Part shown: positions 23,001 to 32,958 of the stretch, one piece after another | Layout: each line of letters begins with the position of its first letter | Position numbering within the stretch: the stretch's first letter is position 1 | Assembly: GCA_033964015.1 (NCBI GenBank) | Contig: CM066913.1 | Location: forward strand, 9,914,953 to 9,978,952 | Length of the DNA: 64,000 nucleotides | DNA from: Scolanthus callimorphus | Lineage: Eukaryota; Cnidaria; Anthozoa; Actiniaria; Edwardsiidae | Direction of reading: 5' to 3' | Notes under the pieces: model-generated | What the model was told of the DNA's origin: nothing | Database searches by the model: none | What the model saw: the letters and a program-made list of their open reading frames with translations, nothing else | Position numbers and translations under genes: made by a program

Positions 23001-24008
23001 AGTACTTTACCGATATTAGTCCGTAGGAGCTTTAACTTTCAAATTCCTTCAAACGAAAACTATGAACAAAAGAATTTGTAATATCTGAATTCGTAGGCCG
23101 GAAAGGGGGGGGGGGGGGGTTAGGCGGGAAAATGACAGCCAATCAGAAACGTTTCTTTCAACCATGACAAATTGCTACCGCGCAGGCTTCTTCAATTCAA
23201 ATTTTCTCGTAAAAAGTCATTCTCTTACCCAGAGCTCCCCGGCTCGATCGTCTCCTCGCGGGGGAGGCTCTGGTGACAGCCACTGACGCATGCGTGAGAT
23301 TTGATACAAAGCCGTTGAGACAAAGATCTTTCTGCGCATGCACCAACGTTCAAAACCAGCCAATCAGCAAAGGTCCTCAAATGGATGTCACCAGAGCCTC
23401 CCCTGCGAGCAGACGAGCCGGGGAGCGCTGGGTACGAGAATGGTAAAAAGTAAGCAAAGTAAGCAACCAGAAACATATATGTTTCTGAAGCAACTTTATT
23501 AACGTCTCAAATCTTCTAGCTGTGCACGAGTGCACTACTAATTGGGGAGACGGTGCACTACTTACTCCCCTTTCTCTATCAGCTCCAGGTGAAAGGAATT
23601 CAAAGCTATAAGCAAGCTACTCGGAACAGAGAAAAGTCGATACGGTTGGTCGATCCGGGATTCGATCTCAGGACCGTACGCACAGTGTGCCGTCAACGAC
23701 CCTGTTTGCAGCCTTTTGTTCTTGGGGGATTTCCTCCGTGAAACTAAGGAAATATCAAGAGCGCGCTCAATACTCATTCTCTCCTCCTTTATTCTAACAG
23801 GTTAACAAAGATGTTAGTGCTGAGCGAGCTATGAGCGTCAGTTGCAGTTCTATCACAGTTCTATCAGAATAATCAAACATATTTTACTTGCAATTTTTCT
23901 TCAGTCCCTACCTGTCATTCGTTGTTCAGCCTTCTTGTCGACCTCTGAGCGATCACTGGGGGTACTTGTACTAGCGAAACTTGATTTGTATTCAAACCTC
24001 TCGGCCAT
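8087..24008 (-). CDS. Threonine ammonia-lyase-like PLP enzyme with an extended N terminus
   Basis: Family members deaminate threonine or serine to 2-oxo acids using PLP. Fourteen minus-strand exons: 24008-23912, 22881-22657, 21669-21485, 20737-20664, 20430-20385, 20300-20115, 19898-19837, 19365-19203, 19109-19014, 18649-18574, 10066-9941, 9607-9440, 8816-8759, 8209-8087. About 561 residues. SFKARGARNALL carries the PLP lysine (near residue 196), SAGNHA contacts the cofactor, and GGGGLLAG (near 324) is the phosphate loop. The C-terminal PLCSGN to LHLIAS segment is the ACT-like regulatory region. Exons 1-2 and the start of exon 3 add a charged, low-complexity leader absent from the paralog at 24317. 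Exon 9 is one base short (96 instead of 97): the frame breaks in the GGG at 19087-19089. All other later exons keep phase and, apart from exons 4, 7 and 14, match the paralog's lengths, so this is probably a consensus error. The 8.5-kb intron before exon 11 houses a CUB gene. Confidence 0.85.
9184..9382. mobile_element. Inverted-repeat MITE in a lyase intron
   Basis: About 50-base arms: AATAGACCTCCTCGGCTTGG followed by GCGTAATGTTTTCCCATTTC on the left, mirrored through ACGTGATCTGAAATGGGAAA to CCCAAGCCCAGGAGGCCTAT on the right. Its right end lies 58 bases from the lyase exon at 9440-9607. Confidence 0.7.
10067..12430. other. Intron sequence ahead of the CUB gene
   Basis: On the minus strand this is intron of the lyase gene. 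On the plus strand it should contain the promoter and first exon (start codon, beginning of the signal peptide) of the CUB gene, which I could not place. It is AT-rich with a TAA repeat near 10267-10290; nothing else is supported. Confidence 0.4.
12431..16436 (+). CDS. CUB-domain single-pass membrane protein, nested gene
   Basis: I do not recognise an ortholog. Exons: 12431-12472 (hydrophobic ALCIHKLHAA, likely the signal-peptide tail), 13097-13474, 14544-14715, 15130-15362 and 15917-16436, all with consistent phases. Exon 13097-13474 encodes CUB domain 1, with CGSSS, FDSGSNYRRVRIEF, CPYDYVEVYDG, FCGS and a YKGFRLRY end. The next two exons encode CUB domain 2, with YCATYN, SPSYPSTYPANLQCTWLI, CDNDYLRIRDG, YCG and YKGFNIRY. 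The last exon has a transmembrane helix (ITGIVVGVLVAVGVVIGVAV), then CCVKKKRRPG and a P/G/Q-rich cytoplasmic tail ending YPPVQT. The tail changes frame near 16153-16162, in C runs; with one extra C it reads PPPPYS and stays proline-rich to the stop at 16436. The start codon exon was not found. CUB ectodomains usually bind proteins or glycans outside the cell. Confidence 0.75.
12560..12736. mobile_element. TAGAGCAG-family MITE, copy 1
   Basis: Ends TAGAGCAGATTTCGTATGAC and the near-perfect reverse complement, continuing with CTGTGAAAAGT inside, give terminal repeats of about 30 bases. The interior is CG-rich (GCGGTACTGTCGCGG). Sister copies are at 17519-17705 and, more diverged, 63153-63396. 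The terminal TA may be the target duplication. Confidence 0.8.
13978..14407. mobile_element. Inverted-repeat element with X-box-like motifs
   Basis: The arms contain TTGCCATGGTAACGATGTCA and its inverted counterpart around TCACGTGATAACCGTTTCCA, with GTCACGTGACTC / GAGTCACGTGAT and CCGCCATTTTGG / CCAAGATGGCCG. It lies in the intron between the two CUB domains. GTTGCCATGGTAAC (13985-13998) and GTTTCCATGGTAAC (14374-14387) fit the RFX X-box pattern. Confidence 0.6.
14964..15036. mobile_element. Minimal 73-bp MITE with perfect 9-bp target duplication
   Basis: The element is almost only two abutting terminal repeats: CATTCTCTTACCCAGAGCTC on the left and the mirror ending AGAGAATG on the right. 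GTTTTGCTG occurs directly on both sides (14955-14963 and 15037-15045). Larger relatives with the same ends are at 22368-22587 and 23218-23442. Confidence 0.9.
15686..15884. repeat. 13-bp minisatellite beside a 3' splice site
   Basis: About 15 tandem copies of TCTGTGCCGTTCG with a few substitutions. Because 13 is not a multiple of 3 and the unit lacks stops in every phase, it creates spurious open frames on both strands. It ends about 33 bases before the acceptor of the transmembrane exon of the CUB gene at 15917. Confidence 0.95.
16487..16907. mobile_element. Poly-G/poly-C ended element downstream of the CUB gene
   Basis: It begins CCCGGGGAGGGG and ends with a C run and CCGGGG. The matched flanks GTTACTGA (16479-16486 and 16908-16915) look like an 8-bp target duplication. 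Inside, CCCTAAAAGATAC occurs several times in direct orientation. No coding capacity. An hAT-like non-autonomous element is plausible. Confidence 0.6.
16991..17287. mobile_element. CAGGGGCG DNA transposon, copy 2
   Basis: Same family as 5734-5997 but with a short C run instead of a long one. Ends CAGGGGCGTAGCCAG and CTGGCTACGCCTCTG. GATGA lies directly on both sides (16986-16990 and 17288-17292). Confidence 0.8.
17519..17705. mobile_element. TAGAGCAG-family MITE, copy 2
   Basis: Terminal repeats identical to copy 1 for nearly 30 bases, with the same CG-rich interior (GTACCGCGCGGCACCGCGG). Confidence 0.85.
18302..18373. repeat. Short palindromic repeat
   Basis: TATCGGCGAATAG is mirrored by CTATTCGCCGATA, with GAGACGAAGTCG occurring twice between them. 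Confidence 0.55.
20497..20542 (+). pseudogene. 5' half of a threonine-type tRNA
   Basis: GCCTCTG, a D-arm with the A-box TGGCTCAGTGG, and the anticodon stem-loop CTGGT-CTAGTAA-ACCAG (anticodon AGT) are present, but the T-arm and closing acceptor strand are missing. It is a truncated tRNA copy or the head of a tRNA-derived SINE in a lyase intron. Confidence 0.6.
20964..21139. mobile_element. Inverted-repeat MITE
   Basis: CACAGGGAATTTCTGCAGAA on the left and the mirror TTTCTGCAGAAATTCCCTGT on the right; the pairing continues through ATGGAAAAGCTGAA. It lies in the lyase intron between exons 3 and 4. Confidence 0.7.
22368..22587. mobile_element. 9-bp-duplication MITE, copy 2
   Basis: Starts CATTCTCGAACCCAGAGCTC and ends with the mirror GAGAATG. 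GAATATACA is repeated exactly at 22359-22367 and 22588-22596. The interior (CTGGTGACAGCCACTGACGC, then a CCTCAAATGGATGTC block) matches 23218-23442. Confidence 0.9.
23218..23442. mobile_element. 9-bp-duplication MITE, copy 3
   Basis: Starts CATTCTCTTACCCAGAGCTC and ends with the mirror GAGAATG. GTAAAAAGT is repeated exactly at 23209-23217 and 23443-23451. It lies in the first intron of the minus-strand lyase. Confidence 0.9.
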
Positions 24009-24316
24009 CTTTCGCCGCCCGCTACAGCAATACAAATTCGTTGCTGCGAGAAAATATACTCAATACTAAAACTCGGCTTGCTGAAAAACGCTCAAATGCA
24101 AGGAGGCATTCTCCTTATTAGTGACGTTCTTAAAGCAAGGGGTTGATCATAAATTATTATTAATTAGATATCATCGGTAATTAATTATCGAGATGTTGGC
24201 ATCCTTGTGCGCGTGCGCGTAAGATTCGCAAGTTTTCGTGACGATGACGTCAACATTACAATTAACCAATCACGAACGAGGATTCTAACTGGCGTAGAAC
24301 ATCTCGCGTAAACAAG
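24009..24316. promoter_or_regulatory. Bidirectional promoter of the two lyase genes
   Basis: Only 308 bases separate the two start codons. TGACGTCA at 24245-24252 is a perfect palindromic CRE (CREB/ATF site), followed by CCAAT at 24266-24270. The start sites are unknown, so part of this interval is 5' UTR. Sharing one promoter would co-express the paralogs; that is inference. Confidence 0.6.
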
Positions 24317-27300
24317 ATGGAATCCAGACAGACTCCAGACGATAACAACGAACCAATAGATGCTGCTCCATTCGCAAATCCGCAATCCCCCGTAAGAATT
24401 TCAGATGAGCTTAGAAATCAAGTTGAAAGAATGGGTTTGGAGGGCGATTCGGAGGAGCCTATTAAGATCAGCTACGAAGATATTGTAGCTGCGTCGTTTA
24501 GAATTCGAAAAGGAATTTATTTCAATACACCGTGCACGGTAAGAATACATGATCGTGGAACACGTGGTTCAAAACGTTCTATTTTCGTGCACGCGCATTA
24601 TTACCCCTTCTGACCTTCTTAACAAGTTGAAACGCAAAGGAGGAATTGAAACTTCGCTTCAAGAGCTCCGTGCAAACGCGCATAAAATATTGTGCAAAAA
24701 TCATTGACTTGCTTTATATTTTCCTTTTCATCAGAAATCCAATATATCATCGACAGTGGGAATGACTATCTACTTTAAAAATGAATGTCTGCAACGTACA
24801 GGGAGGTAAGTAGTCAAATTATCTATAGCAGAAATTTATTTTTATAGCAGAAATTTATAAGCGAATATTTTATCAACAGCTTCAAAGAACGCGGGGCACT
24901 TAACACTTTACTTTTATTATCAAAGGTGAGTCCATAAATACGTTTAAAATATTGCAACTGGCGTATGCAACTTGCTCTACGTATGCGTACTGTTGCGCTT
25001 TTACAAAATATCAAAGGCCAGGCAAAGCAAATTTTAGAGTTTGTTGCCACTTGTCGCGTGGCTAAATTCAATTCAATTTATTTTCTCACAATATTATTTA
25101 CAAAATATATATATATGCTCATGTTGTCCCACCTGAGCTAGGCTGTCTCGTCAAATACCGTTTGTTGTGTACAGTTTGGGTGTTTGTTGAAGCTGCGACA
25201 GCAGTGATGTGTGTAGCGAGATGTAGGTGGACGCCTATAGTTTCTTGTAAAATAATAGTGCGGAAATTCCTATCGGAAAAGCCGTATTAGCTACGTATTA
25301 CAGATGACGACTTGCTGTGCGTGCTGTTTGTGTCTGCTAACTCGTCTGCTAACTCGCGCCAAGATCATCGCCCAGTCACACTTTGTGACACCCTCAGACA
25401 CGTTAGACGTAGCCAATAGGTTTCGACCAGCCTCTCATGGTGGCATAACATGAGCAGTTGAAACGCGAAACAGGCGCCAAAACCGGGATACAGCTTCTCG
25501 TGGACGGCGAAGCACGATCTCAAGTTCGGCATTTCCCTTGCGCACAGTAGGGATTTCGTGGTCTTCTTCTTCCGGGTTGGCCCACCTCCTTCCAGTAATG
25601 AAGATTCTTGTGAGCTTTGTGCTGTGCGGGTGTGGGTGCCAAAACAAAGCAAAGTCAGTGCAGGTTACATCTGTTGCATATGTTGCATCTGCTCATACAT
25701 AAAACAGTAAAATTTGTTATTTTTTGTGTGAGCAATGCCCAAAAGGAGCGTATTGCTTTCGAGTTTGGTACTGTTTATGGTGAAAAAAAGTAGATATAAG
25801 TAGCGAGTATTGTACTCAGATGAAGGGCAAAGCTATGCATTGTCCAAAGTTATGCAAAATATAAATTACTGCATTGTATGTATTGTACACCCTGCCGTTT
25901 CCTTTTCATGATTCCCTTTTCAACACTTTCCGAATGTAACAAAACATGATCTCCTAGCGACAGTCCCTGTCTCACCTAAATAATCGGTGAGGATTGGCCT
26001 GTGCTTTGGCGCAGTTAATTTTGTTCAAGGTCACATCTGTCACGTCTGTCACGCGCAGGATCAAAAGCATCGTGGCGTGATCGCAGCCTCTGCCGGTAAC
26101 CATGCTCTGGCTCTCGCCTATCACGGCTCGAAGCTCGGTATTCCTGTGACAGTTGTGATGCCAGAGAACGCACCATTAGTCAAGCAAAGCATGTGCAGAT
26201 CACATGGAGCTAGTATCATCCTCAAGGGGCACCACTTAGCAGAGGTATGACAGGAAAGACATTTGTGTTATTGGTTATTTATTGTACATTAGCTTTCCCT
26301 CATGCTCCTTTCAGTGGCTACCTTGCGCCGAATCACCTTTTCAAAACCAAAAATACAGTATGGATGGACAAATTTAGAATTATGAGTGAAATTTTGTTAC
26401 GAGGGACCCCTTGGGTGCCCTATTAAATCCTGGCAGTGCGCACCTCTCATACCTCAGCCTGCATAGCAAGCGCGTTACCCTGCAAAGACATCAGTATGTG
26501 AATGTCTCCGAGTGTGAGGTGAAAAGGGACTAATAACAAGCAGATTGTTTATGTTTGCCTACACTAAACTTAGAAGCTGGCTAGGCTGCTGCCCTTGCCA
26601 CTGAAGTCTTTCATCACACGACCTCTTTAAACGTCGTGAATATAACAGTGAATACAACATTGAAATCATTGGGGATTGCGCGCGCACTTTATTACGAGAA
26701 ACTGAAAAAAATCTTAAAAGTCGCTTGAGTAATTATACTAAAACAACTAGTCGCCCCAGGCTCCGTTATTGGCGACTAAGTTGAATATTAAAGCTTACTC
26801 TGATGTTTCCTTGATAAGTTATGTTTCTGGTTTTTTTTTTTCAGTCCAAAGAATATGCGTTGGACCTTGCAAAGGCGAGGGGATTAGCCTACATAAATGG
26901 GTAAGGGAAGGTCCACTCTTTATGACCATTTTACTCTAATATCCTTGGCTTGACATACTGGACAAAAACCCGGGTTGTCCGCCATTTAGAATAAATTATT
27001 CCCTTGCCTTCTATGCAACAGGGCGACGAAGACGTGCGATATTTGCATTGCAAATGGCCAAATCACCCAGGGGGATTTGAGAGATTTTACAGAGCTAAAG
27101 CTTTTGCAGCCAAAGATACCTGGTTTACACCCAAAATACCAAGGACCCTACCTAAAACAAACTTTAAATAATCGAATTCCCCAAACATTACCCCGTCATG
27201 TTTATACCCCGAGTTCCAGGGTTCTCCGCCAGCTTTTAGAGCAAGTGACTTTCCCTATCTTGTTCAGGTGGGATCATCCTCATATACTGTGTGGCACAGG

Positions 27301-29879
27301 CACGATAGGACTCGAGATTCTGGACCAGGTATACCCCTGGACGCTGTTATTATACCCGTGGGCGGTGGCGGATTGCTAGCGGGCATTGCCATGGCGATCA
27401 AGACTATGCACCCAAGAGTTAAAATTATTGTAAGTTAAACATAAGAGAAACGCCCTTTGCGTTTTTCCTTTTGTAAACGCGGTCGTCAGTCCTTGAAGGG
27501 TGACCTGATTACACTTACCAACCCAAATCCTAACCTGTGCGCTACGGGTGAACTACATTCCCTGGGTTTGGGACGCTTTTATCTATCATGAGCATCTGTG
27601 AGCGAGTCTATATAAGAATGGTAACGATAAATTGTCTCACGGGATCAAAAATGGCGCAGCGACCGTTCTAAAAAGGCATCGACTATACGAAAGAGAAATG
27701 CTTGTCGCATACACAGTGCACGCACTCAGAAAAACCCATTTCGTAACCCTTTCAATCTGGAACGAATATAGAATATATATATATCGAATATATATATCGA
27801 CAGCGTTAACGCTACAGTTCTCCAACTGGGCAATGCAAAGGCTTAAACAGCGCGCAAAAGAAATGTCTGTAAGAAAACTTCTTAATGGTGCGCGAATGTT
27901 CTTACCTTGGCTTGTAGGCGGCTGAATCAGAGCGCTGTCCAAGTTTCAAGGCCGCCATGGATGCAGGGAAACCCGTGAAAGTAGAAGCACACCACTCGGA
28001 GACGTTAGCAGATGGTACGTTATAGTACGTTATAACACGTCTAGGTTCTTTGTCGTGTCAAAGGCTTTGGTTTGCATCTATGCGACAACACTGACTTATT
28101 TTCCCCTTTGTGCTGTTTAGGTTTATGTGTCCCCCAGGTTGGTAACAATGCCTTTGCGAATGCGAGAACTTTTGTTGACAAGGTAGTTATAGTAAGGTAA
28201 GTAATTGAACTATATTGCTAAAGACGGTTCAAGAACTTTCGATCTTGTAGCGCTTGTACGGCGCCTGGAACCCTCAAAATACCCCACACGTTGATCCACC
28301 TTGAAACAAACAAAAGAACAGAAGCAAACAGGGCAGATTGGGTTTGTAGTAATGCCAATCATACTCTTGCATGTCACTATCTGATCGAGCTTATTTTTGC
28401 AGCGAGGACTACATTGGTCTTGCGGTGTTACGTTTGATTGAGATGGAAAAGACCGTGGTTGAGGGAGCTGGGGCGACTGGCCTAGCAGCGGTACTGTCGG
28501 GACAACTGCCTGAGCTAAAAGGGAAAAGGTACAACATAAACAATTTCTGTTAGCATTACATGCGGGCCAAAAAGCATAGTTAATGGTGGCATGGTTTGGG
28601 GACTGACACTTTATTATTGCTCTATGTCTTCACGTTTTATACAAACCGTGACTGCTGTGAACAAATGAAAAGAAACCGGCAAATACATACTACATACATG
28701 TCATATGAGCATGAAATAATAGGTTGTGCAGAAAGCTATTCCACTCCATTACTGTAAAAACGAAAGAAAAAACAGCCTCTGGAGAGACTCGAACTCTCGA
28801 CCCCTGGTTTACTAGATCAGTGCTTTAAACCACTGAGCTACAGAGACGACTCACACGAGAGTATTCACTGATGTCCGGCAACCCTACTGACTGGAGGAAT
28901 GCTCGAGTGATTTTGCAACTACTATATTCGTGCGCATCTTCTTTCTCAGGGTAGTGATACCGCTGTGCGGTGGCAACATCGATCCAACTGTTGTAGGTCG
29001 GTGTATTGACCGCGGGCTCGCGTCGGAAGGAAGACTGGTGCGATTTATTATCACTATTAGCGACCGGTCCGGAGGCATGGCAAACCTGTTTGGTCTTCTC
29101 GCATCCGCTGGAGCTAAGTGAGTAACTTACTAGATATGTACTACTTACTGGCTTGTGGTCGGTCCGGATCGTGAAATACTGTGATAATTAAGGAATGAAA
29201 ATACTGATCTTAGGCGCACTGAAACAGCATAAAACTTCGAGTGTGCGCACCACAGAATTCAGCGCGCGCAAATGGTAGGATTTCGCTCCGCTCGTGAGCC
29301 AATCAGAGCGCACCATTTGACAAAATATTTTTCTTCTCAGCGTTCACGATACATTTCACGAGAGGGCGTGGTTGAGATCAAGCGTATTCAAAGTTCAGGT
29401 AAAACAGGAGGCGTTGATCGACCGGTTGAACTATTTGCTTGTATTAATGAAATATTTAAAAAGGACGGAAAGAAACTATTTTCGCAGGGTAATTTCAGGG
29501 AGTGCGCGCTTCATAATATAGACGCTCACTGTATTAGAAACGGCTGAAAACTGAAATGAACATGTATTCATATTGTATTCATATTCTATGCTATGCATAA
29601 CCGTTACCAAGCGATTTTTAAATGTTTACACTTTTGTTTGTATCACTGAGGAGGGCTGTTTAGCCGAAAGGCCTCTGATCCATTAAATCCGTAGCTCTAT
29701 GGCGTCTTCTGTCTTTTACTTAATACAGTCGTAACTAATCCCGCATCCGTTTTTCTTAGTGTAAGGTGATAGCGGAGGTGCGCGATAGAGAACACGGTCA
29801 GATGTTAAGGGCTCTACTGGAGAAGACATACGATGACGTGCATTGGAATACTGACCACGCTACGGCGTACAGTGGCTAA
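24317..29879 (+). CDS. Threonine ammonia-lyase-like PLP enzyme
   Basis: Twelve exons: 24317-24538, 24735-24805, 24880-24925, 26059-26244, 26845-26900, 27268-27429, 27918-28014, 28121-28196, 28403-28528, 28950-29117, 29341-29398, 29760-29879. About 462 residues, near the usual length of catabolic threonine dehydratases with an ACT-like tail. [11 protein letters not shown] holds the PLP lysine (K100). [38 protein letters not shown] (near 226-229) and [12 protein letters not shown] complete the fold. [13 protein letters not shown] to [10 protein letters not shown] and [14 protein letters not shown] form the C-terminal regulatory part. Exon 27268-27429 is one base short: in the C run 27334-27337 the frame shifts between DQV and DAVIIPV. 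Every other junction keeps phase and copies the minus-strand paralog. Substrate preference (threonine, serine, or serine racemisation) cannot be decided from sequence alone. Confidence 0.9.
28775..28847 (-). tRNA. tRNA-Thr (AGT) or tRNA-derived copy
   Basis: A 73-base cloverleaf on the minus strand: acceptor GTCTCTG/CAGAGGC, A-box TAGCTCAGTGG, anticodon loop CTAGTAA (AGT), and a perfect five-pair T-stem GAGAG/CTCTC around TTCGAGT. A T6 terminator follows at once. One mismatch each in the D-stem and anticodon stem weakens the case for a functional gene. It lies antisense in an intron of the plus-strand lyase. Confidence 0.65.
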
Positions 29880-30004
29880 GGCAGGAAATACCTTTATCAG
29901 ACCGGATTAGAAGATTGTATCAAAAAATCATAGTGGTATTCAAGGTGATTAAATACTGTCTGATTTGCTTCGAAAATGTCAGGAAAGTACTGATAGTTCA
30001 AGAC

Positions 30005-30010
30005 AATAAA
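30005..30010 (+). terminator. Poly(A) signal of the plus-strand lyase
   Basis: AATAAA about 125 bases after the stop codon, the first such hexamer downstream. Confidence 0.5.
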
Positions 30011-30923
30011 TCTCAGTATAAGTTTGAATACTGTGAAATCAGGCATTTCTAGCTTAATTGTCTCAATTTGCTTTATTCTATAGCGAGATACTTATCATCA
30101 TATCGGGTCTATCCGGGAACAATGCATGCCACACGATGCGTCAGGATGACATATTACGTTTGCTTGTTTGCTTTGTGGCTAACCTATCACAACGCTTATG
30201 TTAGCAAGCAATGTGCTGTTGGAGTCCTGCCAATTTTGATATGACGCTTGCGTGAAAATTTGGAGATTACCAGCTTTTCCTTCAGGGGCTCGCATTTGCT
30301 AGTTGCAACCGCCCCTGGCTGGCGGAATGGGCGAAAACCCAGTCACGGCCATGGCCTGTATAAATACGAGAGCTACGCACGGCATGTCTCGTTTTCATGT
30401 TTTTTTAAACATCCATTACAATTATGCACTTATCAGTGGCCTGGAAAGCCCCGCACCCCCCTACCTGGGGAATAGAGCAAAGCGGGGGTTAAATTCGGAT
30501 TGTTTTTTAGATCGCGCGCCTAGTACGCCACTAGTGGTCATGTGGTACGACGTTATATGATGTACTTTTGTCGTTTTTTTTTTTCAAACTCTGCGCGCAC
30601 GGTTCGCTGAAGTATTTTCTCTTAGAAAAAAACAACAACACAAGGCAAATTTACAAGCAAAATTAAAATCAACTTGAACACGACTGCGCATGCGTAGAAT
30701 ACACGTATAGTAAAATTAAAGCGCCTTATATAGAGATTGGTGCAGAAAGACGTCACAGACCCACAAAGGTTGCAGCAAGAACAAATCGACTAAATGTTGA
30801 CGTTTTACGCGTAACCATGAACTCGCTAATAGCATGCTGTGTCCCACATGGAAAACGCGGTCACCAACTAGGCCTATATATACGTAGAGGGATGTATAGG
30901 ACCGTTAGTTGTTTGCTACTCAA

Positions 30924-31136
30924 TACAAGGGGCGTCTATATATATATGGTCTGGTGGCTGGGCGTTCCCTCACCTAGGTCCCTGGACCGAGTCCCGAGTC
31001 GCTACTGAGCAATTAACACCGAGGATAGCGACTGTCAGGGCCGAAATCTCTGGCGTGGGCGTAAGAACCGTACGGTCGCCATACGACGCTTCAGCTATGT
31101 CTGGAAGTATGGTCCTCGTACTTTTTCTTTGCTCTA
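30924..31136 (+). repeat. Dispersed T-ended repeat, copy A
   Basis: Shares with copy B (55741-55927) the entry GGTCTGGTGGC.GGGCGTT, then a core of about 70 identical bases from GGATAGCGACTGTCAGGGCC to CGACGCTTCAGCT, then GTCTGGAAGTATGGTCC and a T run. No protein frame is conserved. It could be a SINE or a Pol III-type RNA gene family; I recognise no named RNA. Confidence 0.6.
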
Positions 31137-32189
31137 GCTAAATATATTTAAATAATTAAAGTCGGCTCCCGAGCATTTATACATGCCTCCTCTTTTACGC
31201 TTTACGGTTCAGGAGCGTACGCAACAAGGCACAGGCTAGGACATAGGCGCAGGGTCTTTCAAATCTACAGGCCAAGTTCATGAATGCAGTTCAAAGTTCT
31301 CTCCGACCTTGCAGGTTCTTGCCTGCAGGCCTATAGACTGCGCACGCCACTGGCAATAAATTAATGGTGCAAAAATGATTTTGAATGGAATGGTGCATTT
31401 TTGGCCAATAATTATTGTTCTCGCGATATAAGTCTCCTATTATTCTGAAGGACGATGTTTTGCAGGCTAAAAGAACACAATACTGTACTAACAACAGCGC
31501 CTTTTTGTTGTGTAAGATATTTTACAACACAGATTAGTGTTGGTGCTATCAATCAATCAATCAATGAATCGTTTATTAATCACCCTATTCGGCAGCAAAA
31601 CAGCTGAATTACAAGGGGAGGCCATACATTAACAATACAAGAACACTCAATGTTACTGATATCTAAACGTGTAAGTCTCTCAGTGTTTCCAGTGGCAGAT
31701 GATTGGCACAGTCAGGTTTGATTACAGAAATAACTGCAAATTCTGCTTTGTTTGAATGGTAAATGTTACCAATTCATTTGAAACTCTTATCAAAGCAAGA
31801 GTTCATAATTAAGAGTGAACAACTCGGATACAGTATTCGTGAGAGATCCTTTGCACAGACCTAGTTATTTTTAGAACTGTTTTTCTCGCTGAATTATAAT
31901 TCTATTGTTTTTGTAGCCAATCAAATTCATTTCATCAGTAGCTCATTAAAGCTTTGGTATTTACAACCGCTCAACCGATACGCACGCTCTGAGGCCTATT
32001 GGTTTATGCCTTTTGTTGTTCTCTGTGCGTGACTTTAGAAGACTAAGTACCAATCTAAAATAACTAGGTTTGTCTAAAGGTTCTCTCACGCCCTATTATC
32101 ATGTTGTACACTCTTATTTATGTACTCTTGATCAAAGCTATTTTAAAAAAAAATGACAAAAATTATTTTTAAGCTAGCTTACCACGAGG

Positions 32190-32343
32190 TACGGGCGTTA
32201 GGTCACCGAGCCGCTACCGAGTAACTGACAGAGAACCCTCGGGATATCGGCTGTCAGGACCGAAATCTCTGGCATGGACGTAAGAAACGTGTCACGATAC
32301 AACGCTTCAGCTCTCGGGGAGATGTCTGATGGTCCGATTTTTT
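32190..32343 (+). repeat. Dispersed T-ended repeat, copy C (diverged)
   Basis: Keeps GCTGTCAGGACCGAAATCTC, GGC.TGG.CGTAAGAA, AACGCTTCAGCT and a terminal T6, with the middle diverged from copies A and B. Same orientation. Confidence 0.55.
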
Positions 32344-32958
32344 CCCCTAAATCAACCGTTTTACTCAGCGCGCATTCGCGAATTAAAAAGGTGGAATCGT
32401 AAGAAATCGGCGCATAATGGAGCCAAATAGTTGGTACAAACTATTATACATTATTTTTATTAAATTAATCAATACAAAATTAACTTTGAAATTTTAGGTG
32501 GGATAAGTATGAAGGCTTCGACCACAGGGATCCCAGTCATCTGGGATGGTGTTTCTATGATATGCAAGTATTTCAATGCCTTTTTCATCAACACTGACAG
32601 AGAATGGATCCTATTGCTCTGTGACGTTCAAGCTTCCCATACTCTATGAATTATAAAAGTGTCGTCATCTGGGGAGTCAAATTGTGTAATAGCAAAAAAT
32701 CCATGTATTTTTCCTTTGGAAATTCCAGAGGGGTTGGATGCATTCCCTCCATGGAAGGGGAAGAATTGTTTCTGGAATTCACACATCTCAGTACTCCAGC
32801 TTCTCCTTAGTCTAATGAACTGATCTAACTAGAGATGCCTGCAACAAAATATTGCTCTTAACATCACAGTCTTATATCAGGGCAATATCAGGACTCATAT
32901 CTCATTCATGCCAGATTATTCAGTGTGATTTGCATATACACTGAAGTGCTGTTACATA

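Larger units (their letters stand above)
29880..32958. other. Intergenic region between convergent lyase and UBE2U genes
   Basis: No gene found. It holds the lyase poly(A) signal, two copies of a T-ended dispersed repeat (30924-31136, 32190-32343), and near 31545-31620 a TCAA microsatellite followed by sequence resembling the reverse of a LINE 3' end. Confidence 0.5.
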
